A stretch of 11,093 bases of DNA, from the NCBI GenBank assembly GCA_023386865.1, contig JAEWIV010000081.1, forward strand, positions 1 through 11,093. Reading direction: 5' to 3'. The first letter of the stretch is position 1. Each line of letters begins with the position of its first letter. This stretch comes from Pseudomonadota bacterium. Lineage in GTDB: Bacteria > Pseudomonadota > Alphaproteobacteria > Reyranellales > Reyranellaceae. Position numbers and translations under genes: made by a program. Positions 7,001 through 11,093 of the stretch are shown piece by piece. The notes under the pieces are model-generated. The model was not told the DNA's origin and ran no database searches. It saw only the letters and a list, made by a program, of their open reading frames with translations.

Positions 7001-10000
7001 TTCATTCTCGCCTGGCTGATGTCGCCGGCGATCGCGCGCTGGGTGAGCGCGGCACCGGCCGACGCCAGTAGGCTGGCGATTTCCCCGTCCGACGCACGCG
7101 CCCTGCGCCTGATCGCGCGGCGTACTTGGCGCTTCTTCGAAACCTTCGTGACCGAAGCCGACAACATGCTGCCGCCGGACAACTTCCAGGAGGATCCCGC
7201 CGGCGTCATCGCCCATCGGACGTCGCCGACCAACATCGGCCTGCTATTGCTCTCGACAGCCGCCGCCCGCGAGTTCGGCTGGATCGGAACGCTGGAGGCC
7301 GTCGAACGCCTCGAGGCGACGCTCTCTACGGTCGGCCGCCTGAAGCGTTATCGCGGGCACTTCTTCAACTGGTACGACTCGACCGACCTTCGTCCGCTCG
7401 ACCCGGCCTACATCTCCTCGGTGGACAGCGGCAACTTGGCGGGTCATCTGATCGCTCTTGCTGGCACCTGCGCTGCATGGCGCGGCGGTCCCACGCAAGC
7501 CCCGACGGTCGGGGACGGGCTGCACGACAGCCTGACCCTCGCGCGCGAAGCGCTGGCGGCATTGCCCGACGACCGACGCACGCACCTTGTCACGCCAGGC
7601 GAGCTGGCCGGCGTGCTCGACCAGCTCGCCATGGCGCTAGGCGAATCGCCCGAGCGGCTCGACGACCTCGCACTTCTTGGGGCCAGGGCTGCCGACGTGG
7701 CCCGCGCGCTCGGCCACGAGCGGGCCGACGCCGGCAGCGAGGAGGTGCTGTTCTGGGTCGAGGCAGTCCACCGATCGATCGAGAGTCGTCGCCGTGATCA
7801 GGTTCAGGACGCGGAAGGACGCGTCGTGCTGGACGGTCGCCTGCGGGCCATCGAGGCAACCGCGCGCACCCTGGCGAACGGCATGGAGTTCGACTTCCTC
7901 TTCGACCGCGAGCGCCAGCTTCTGTCCATCGGTTATGTCGTTTCCGAGGATGCCCTCGATCCGAGCTGCTACGACCTGCTGGCGTCGGAAGCGCGGCTCG
8001 CCAGCTTCATGGCGATCGCCAAGGGCGAGGTGCCCGCCCGCCACTGGTTCCGGTTGGGTCGCGAGGTGACGTCGATCGGAGGTAGCGCGGCGCTGGTCTC
8101 GTGGTCGGGCTCGATGTTTGAGTATCTCATGCCGTCGTTGGTCATGCGGGCGCCGTTCGGCAGCCTGATCGAAAGGACCAACAGCCTGATCGTGCGGCGG
8201 CAGATCGCTCACGCGGCCGCGCTCGGCGTGCCGTGGGGCATCTCCGAATCGGCCTACAACGCCCGCGACAAGGAGCTGACCTACCAGTACTCCAACTTCG
8301 GCGTGCCGGGCCTGGGCTTCAAGCGGGGCCTGAGCGAGAACGTCGTCATCGCGCCCTACGCGACGGCACTCGCCGCCATGGTCGATCCGACCGCAGCGGC
8401 GGCCAATTTCGTCCGGCTGGCAGGGGTCGGCGGGCGCGGTCACTACGGCTTCTACGAGGCGCTCGACTTCACGCCCTCGCGCCTGCCCGAAGGCCGGAAC
8501 CAGGTGGTCGTGCGTACCTACATGGCCCACCATCAGGGCATGACGATCGTGGCACTCGCCAACGTTTTGCTCGACGGCGTGATGCGCCGGCGCTTCCACG
8601 CCGAGCCGATGGTCCAGGCGACAGAGCTCCTGCTGCAGGAGCGCACACCGCGCGACGTCGCCGTCGCCCATCCGCGCGCCGAGGAGGTGGGCGCGAGCGC
8701 CACGGTCGGTGACCTCGAGCCGCCGATCGTGCGGCGCCTACACAATCCCCATGCCGCCAGCCCGTCGGTGCACTTGCTGACCAACGGGCGCTATTCCGTG
8801 ATGTTGACCGACGCCGGCTCGGGCTACAGCCGCTGGGGCGAACAGGCCATCTCGCGCTGGCGCGAGGACGCGACGTGCGACAACTGGGGCAGTTACGTCC
8901 TGCTCCGCGATGTGGCGAGTTCCAATACCTGGTCCGCGACTTGGCAGCCGCTCGGCACGCCGCCCGACAGCTACGACGTCATGTTCTCCGAGGATCGGGC
9001 CGAGTTCGTGCGGCGCGACGGAGTTCTCACGACGACGCTCGACATCGTCGTGTCGCCCGAAGTCGATGCTGAGGTCCGGCGCGTCTCCATCGCCAACGCC
9101 GGCGGTGAGCCTCGCGACATCGAGGTCACGTCCTACGCCGAGATCATGCTGGCGGGGCCGGCGGCGGATGTAGCGCACCAAGCCTTCTCCAAGCTGTTCG
9201 TGCAGACCGAATATCTGGCAACCGCCGGCGCCATCCTGGCGACGCGGCGGCGGCGCAGCCCGGAGGAGCCGGAACTGTGGGCCGCCCATCTTGCCGTTGT
9301 CGAGGGCGAGGCGGTGGGCGGGATCGAAATCGAGACCGACCGTGCGCGCTTCCTTGGCCGCGGCAACGCCGTCGGCAATGCCGTTGCTGCCCTCGACGGC
9401 CGATCGCTCTCCAACACCGTCGGGACCGTGCTCGACGCGGTCTTTGCGCTGCGCCGACGTGTGCGGATCCCGCCCGGCGGGTCTGCGCGCGTCGCGTTCT
9501 GGACGGTCGTCGCCAGCTCGCGTGAGGCGTTGCTCGATGCCGTCGACAAGCATCAGGACGCCAATGCTTTCGAGCGGGCGACCACGCTGGCCTGGACGCA
9601 GGCCCAGGTGCAACTACGCCATCTCGACATCACGCCCCTGCAGGCCAGTCTCTATCAGCGCCTGGCGGGCCACGTGATCTACGCCAATCCGGCGCTGCGC
9701 TCCTCATCGGACACCATCGCGCGAGGGTTGGCCCCACAGCACCTGCTGTGGGCTCAGGGTATCTCCGGCGACGTGCCGATCGTCGTGGTGCGCATCGACG
9801 AGGTCGAGGATTCGGGTGTCGTCCGCGAGGTGTTGCGTGCCCGCGAGTACTGGCGGCTGAAGGGGCTGGCAGTCGACCTCGTGATCCTGAACGAGCGCGG
9901 CGCCTCCTACGTGCAGGACCTGCAGGTCGCCCTGGAGATGCTGGTCCGCACCAGCCGTTCGCGGACCCATCTTGGCGCTGAACGCGAGGCTGGCGGCATC

Positions 10001-11093
10001 TTCGTCCTGCGCAGCGACCTGATTGCCGGAGAGATTCGCGCCCTGCTGCTTGCCGCCGCGCGGGTCGTCCTGCTGAGCCGTCGCGGCGGCCTGGCACATC
10101 AGCTTGACCGCGTGGCGGCGCCACGCCCCGAGATGCCACCTGCCGCCCGCAAGCCTGCGAGCCATGCCGGCGTCCTGGAAAAGCCTGTCGCAGACCTGGC
10201 GGCCCTGCAATTCTTCAATGGCCTTGGCGGTTTCTCGTCCGACGGCCGCGAGTACGTCACGGTGCTGGGTCCCGGGCAGTCCACGCCGGCGCCGTGGATC
10301 AATGTCGTCTCCAATCCCTCGTTCGGCTTCCAGGTAGGGGCCGAAGGCGGCGGCTATACCTGGGCGCAGAACAGCCGCGACAACCAGCTCACCCCCTGGT
10401 CCAACGATCCAGTCGGCGATCGCCCCGGCGAGACTCTCTACGTGCACGACCTGGATAGCGGCGCCCTGTGGACGCCGACGGCGCTGCCCATCCGGATCGA
10501 GCAGGCGTCCTACATCGCCCGGCACGGGCGGGGCTACAGCCGCTTCGAGGTCACGGCGCAGGGCATAAGCCTTGACCTGCTGCAGTACGTGCCGCTGTCG
10601 GACCCTCTCAAGATCTCTCGCCTCGTCATTCGCAACCTCTCGGACCGTCCGCGGCGGTTATCCGTCACGGCCTTTGCCGAATGGGTGCTCGGCCTGTCGC
10701 GCGGTGTCTCGGCGCCGACCGTCGTGAGCGAGCGCGATGCCGAGACTGGCGCGCTGTTCGCGCGCAACCCGTGGAATATCCATCATGGCCAGCGCGTCGC
10801 GTTCGGCGACTTGGGCGCGCGTCAGACGGCCTGGACCGGCGATCGCCGCGAGTTCATCGGTCGCAATGGGACCATCGGCAATCCCGCCGCGCTCGCCGCC
10901 GCCATCCCGCTTTCGGGGCGGGTTGGCGCCGGCCTGGATCCCTGCGCCGCCCTGCAGGCGACGTTGGAACTCGAGGTCGGTGGCACGACCGAGGTCGTCT
11001 TCCTGCTCGGTCAAGGCGCCGACACCGTCGAGGCACGAGCGTTGATCGAACGTTACCGCGCCGCCGATCTCGACGCTGTGCACCGGGAGGTCA
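4094..11093 (+). CDS. ndvB: Cyclic beta-1,2-glucan synthase NdvB/ChvB/Cgs, C-terminus outside window
   Basis: A giant inner-membrane enzyme that builds cyclic beta-1,2-glucan from UDP-glucose. It uses itself as primer, elongates and cyclises the chain, and trims length by phosphorolysis. The product is a periplasmic osmoregulated glucan important for hypoosmotic growth and host interaction. At least 2,333 residues are present; the family is about 2,800-2,870, so roughly 500 are missing. Residues from the TTG start: family N-terminus PIRSELFSVERLEQH (about 24-37); membrane segments (about 400-460); GT84 glycosyltransferase with VVAIP (486-490), DSD (623-625), SHDLFEG (736-742) and QHRW (770-773); further membrane segments (about 816-985); a glycoamylase-like middle domain with MEFDFLFD (from 1264) and HHQGM (1479-1483), which I recall as assigned to cyclisation (GH189); a first beta-sandwich domain (from about 1562); and the GH94 N-terminal part starting GGFSSDGREY (2045) with the QSTPAPWINV and NSRDNQLTPWSNDP motifs. 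The GH94 catalytic barrel lies beyond the edge. No frameshift or internal stop was seen. The start is uncertain (TTG 4094 or GTG 4070). Confidence 0.96.
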   Translation, partial: MYPLLQRVFAPSQTISLWNEGDPIRSELFSVERLEQHAVSLAVSQTVSPPAPRVRPLVARLADNERLLIDAYRAIAKTAGKGRPITPAGEWLLDNYHLVERQVREVRTDLPPGYYKQLPKLSSGPLAGYPRVFGLAWAFVAHTDSRFDPEALTRFVRAYQTVQPLSIGELWAVAITLRIVLVENLRRSAVAIMSRWSAREEADAVADRLLGVNDLVADPSALALQPRARLSEGFIVQLVQRLRDQDPQSTPAVGWLEERLKGDGMNADELVRREHQLQGATNVTVRNIITSMRLISDVDWAKLFEEVSPVDDILRAGSMFSAMDFATRNLYRTTIEQMARGSGLTEPAIALRALEAASLADKRDDDERRREPGYYLVGGGRTAFERSLDFRPRGLALRRRFIAMGIAGYVASVSGTAALLLALPLLVMAQVGLADWQVMMITLVGLLPAVDAALLLVNRAVTGGFGATLLPGLDLRKGVPSPLRTVVAIPTLFTSRSGVDEQIERLEVHYLSNPLGAVHFALLSDWTDAAAETVPGDADLLAAAVAGIARLNRRHPAGDGADRFLLLHRRRVWNDAQGRWMGWERKRGKLHELNRLLRGATDTTFLGPASRLPAGVRYVVTLDSDTRLPRDAVQRLVGKMAHPLNRPRVDGALNRVVEGYGVLQPRVTPSLPVGAEGSRFQRIFSSSSGIDPYSSAVSDVYQDLFGEGSYTGKGIYDIDAFEAALADRVPDNTMLSHDLFEGVFARSGVVSDIEVVEEFPARYDVATARQHRWARGDWQLLPWLFGRVKGSLSQRRTSPVTAVGFWKMFDNLRRTLSAPAAFVALLVGWTLPSAAAFVWTGFVVLTIGLPTMLPVISALLPRNSAITTRSHLSALVSDIRHAASQTALLLAFLPHQAWLMLDAIGRTLYRLFVSRRRLLDWTTAAQSMGLLRPGWPAFAGQMAGSLFITSLAALAVWYAGRAALPAAAPFILAWLMSPAIARWVSAAPADASRLAISPSDARALRLIARRTWRFFETFVTEADNMLPPDNFQEDPAGVIAHRTSPTNIGLLLLSTAAAREFGWIGTLEAVERLEATLSTVGRLKRYRGHFFNWYDSTDLRPLDPAYISSVDSGNLAGHLIALAGTCAAWRGGPTQAPTVGDGLHDSLTLAREALAALPDDRRTHLVTPGELAGVLDQLAMALGESPERLDDLALLGARAADVARALGHERADAGSEEVLFWVEAVHRSIESRRRDQVQDAEGRVVLDGRLRAIEATARTLANGMEFDFLFDRERQLLSIGYVVSEDALDPSCYDLLASEARLASFMAIAKGEVPARHWFRLGREVTSIGGSAALVSWSGSMFEYLMPSLVMRAPFGSLIERTNSLIVRRQIAHAAALGVPWGISESAYNARDKELTYQYSNFGVPGLGFKRGLSENVVIAPYATALAAMVDPTAAAANFVRLAGVGGRGHYGFYEALDFTPSRLPEGRNQVVVRTYMAHHQGMTIVALANVLLDGVMRRRFHAEPMVQATELLLQERTPRDVAVAHPRAEEVGASATVGDLEPPIVRRLHNPHAASPSVHLLTNGRYSVMLTDAGSGYSRWGEQAISRWREDATCDNWGSYVLLRDVASSNTWSATWQPLGTPPDSYDVMFSEDRAEFVRRDGVLTTTLDIVVSPEVDAEVRRVSIANAGGEPRDIEVTSYAEIMLAGPAADVAHQAFSKLFVQTEYLATAGAILATRRRRSPEEPELWAAHLAVVEGEAVGGIEIETDRARFLGRGNAVGNAVAALDGRSLSNTVGTVLDAVFALRRRVRIPPGGSARVAFWTVVASSREALLDAVDKHQDANAFERATTLAWTQAQVQLRHLDITPLQASLYQRLAGHVIYANPALRSSSDTIARGLAPQHLLWAQGISGDVPIVVVRIDEVEDSGVVREVLRAREYWRLKGLAVDLVILNERGASYVQDLQVALEMLVRTSRSRTHLGAEREAGGIFVLRSDLIAGEIRALLLAAARVVLLSRRGGLAHQLDRVAAPRPEMPPAARKPASHAGVLEKPVADLAALQFFNGLGGFSSDGREYVTVLGPGQSTPAPWINVVSNPSFGFQVGAEGGGYTWAQNSRDNQLTPWSNDPVGDRPGETLYVHDLDSGALWTPTALPIRIEQASYIARHGRGYSRFEVTAQGISLDLLQYVPLSDPLKISRLVIRNLSDRPRRLSVTAFAEWVLGLSRGVSAPTVVSERDAETGALFARNPWNIHHGQRVAFGDLGARQTAWTGDRREFIGRNGTIGNPAALAAAIPLSGRVGAGLDPCAALQATLELEVGGTTEVVFLLGQGADTVEARALIERYRAADLDAVHREV

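Noticed and set aside
5839..7071. 410-codon plus-strand ORF
   Set aside because: It overlaps the GT84 domain in another frame. The NdvB frame carries the DSD and QHRW motifs, and this one is Arg/Pro/Ala-rich noise.
7637..8671. 344-codon minus-strand ORF
   Set aside because: It is opposite the glycoamylase-like domain of NdvB. Long antisense frames are common at this GC content, and no family was recognised.

Overview
The window reads as a chromosomal segment of a GC-rich alphaproteobacterium, probably Hyphomicrobiales or a close relative. Three things support this: the order 23S-5S-tRNA-fMet at the end of an rRNA operon, an initiator tRNA with an A-U pair where most bacteria have the first of three G-C pairs, and a very large NdvB-type cyclic beta-1,2-glucan synthase. 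The genus cannot be fixed from what is visible.

Region by region: positions 1-1022 are the 3' third of a 23S rRNA gene. A 5S rRNA gene follows inside a long base-paired processing stalk, then tRNA-fMet, then a strong intrinsic terminator that closes the rRNA operon (to about 1405). Positions 1409-1851 hold a decayed IS3-family insertion sequence on the minus strand. Its transposase is broken by a frameshift, an internal deletion and a nonsense codon, and an 80-bp segment with IS66-like ends appears to be nested in it. Next comes a minus-strand cold-shock protein gene (1857-2201) whose reading frame runs past the usual stop and through its own terminator hairpin.

Divergent from it, on the plus strand, are a membrane fatty-acid desaturase (2456-3481) and a small hypothetical protein that overlaps it by one base (3481-3786). 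The two look translationally coupled. A gap of about 300 bp follows, with a perfect 9-bp hairpin. The rest of the window, 4094 to the right edge, is one uninterrupted frame of more than 2,333 codons: the cyclic beta-1,2-glucan synthase, cut by the window before its C-terminal phosphorylase catalytic barrel.

Functionally, the right part concerns the cell envelope: a desaturase that adjusts membrane fluidity and a synthase of periplasmic osmoregulated glucans. The neighbouring cold-shock protein would fit a stress-adaptation theme, but that link is inference. I found no CRISPR array, phage module, toxin-antitoxin pair or clearly undescribed multi-gene system. The most unusual items are the readthrough-type cold-shock ORF, the nested mobile-element debris, the variant initiator tRNA and the non-ATG start of the glucan synthase.
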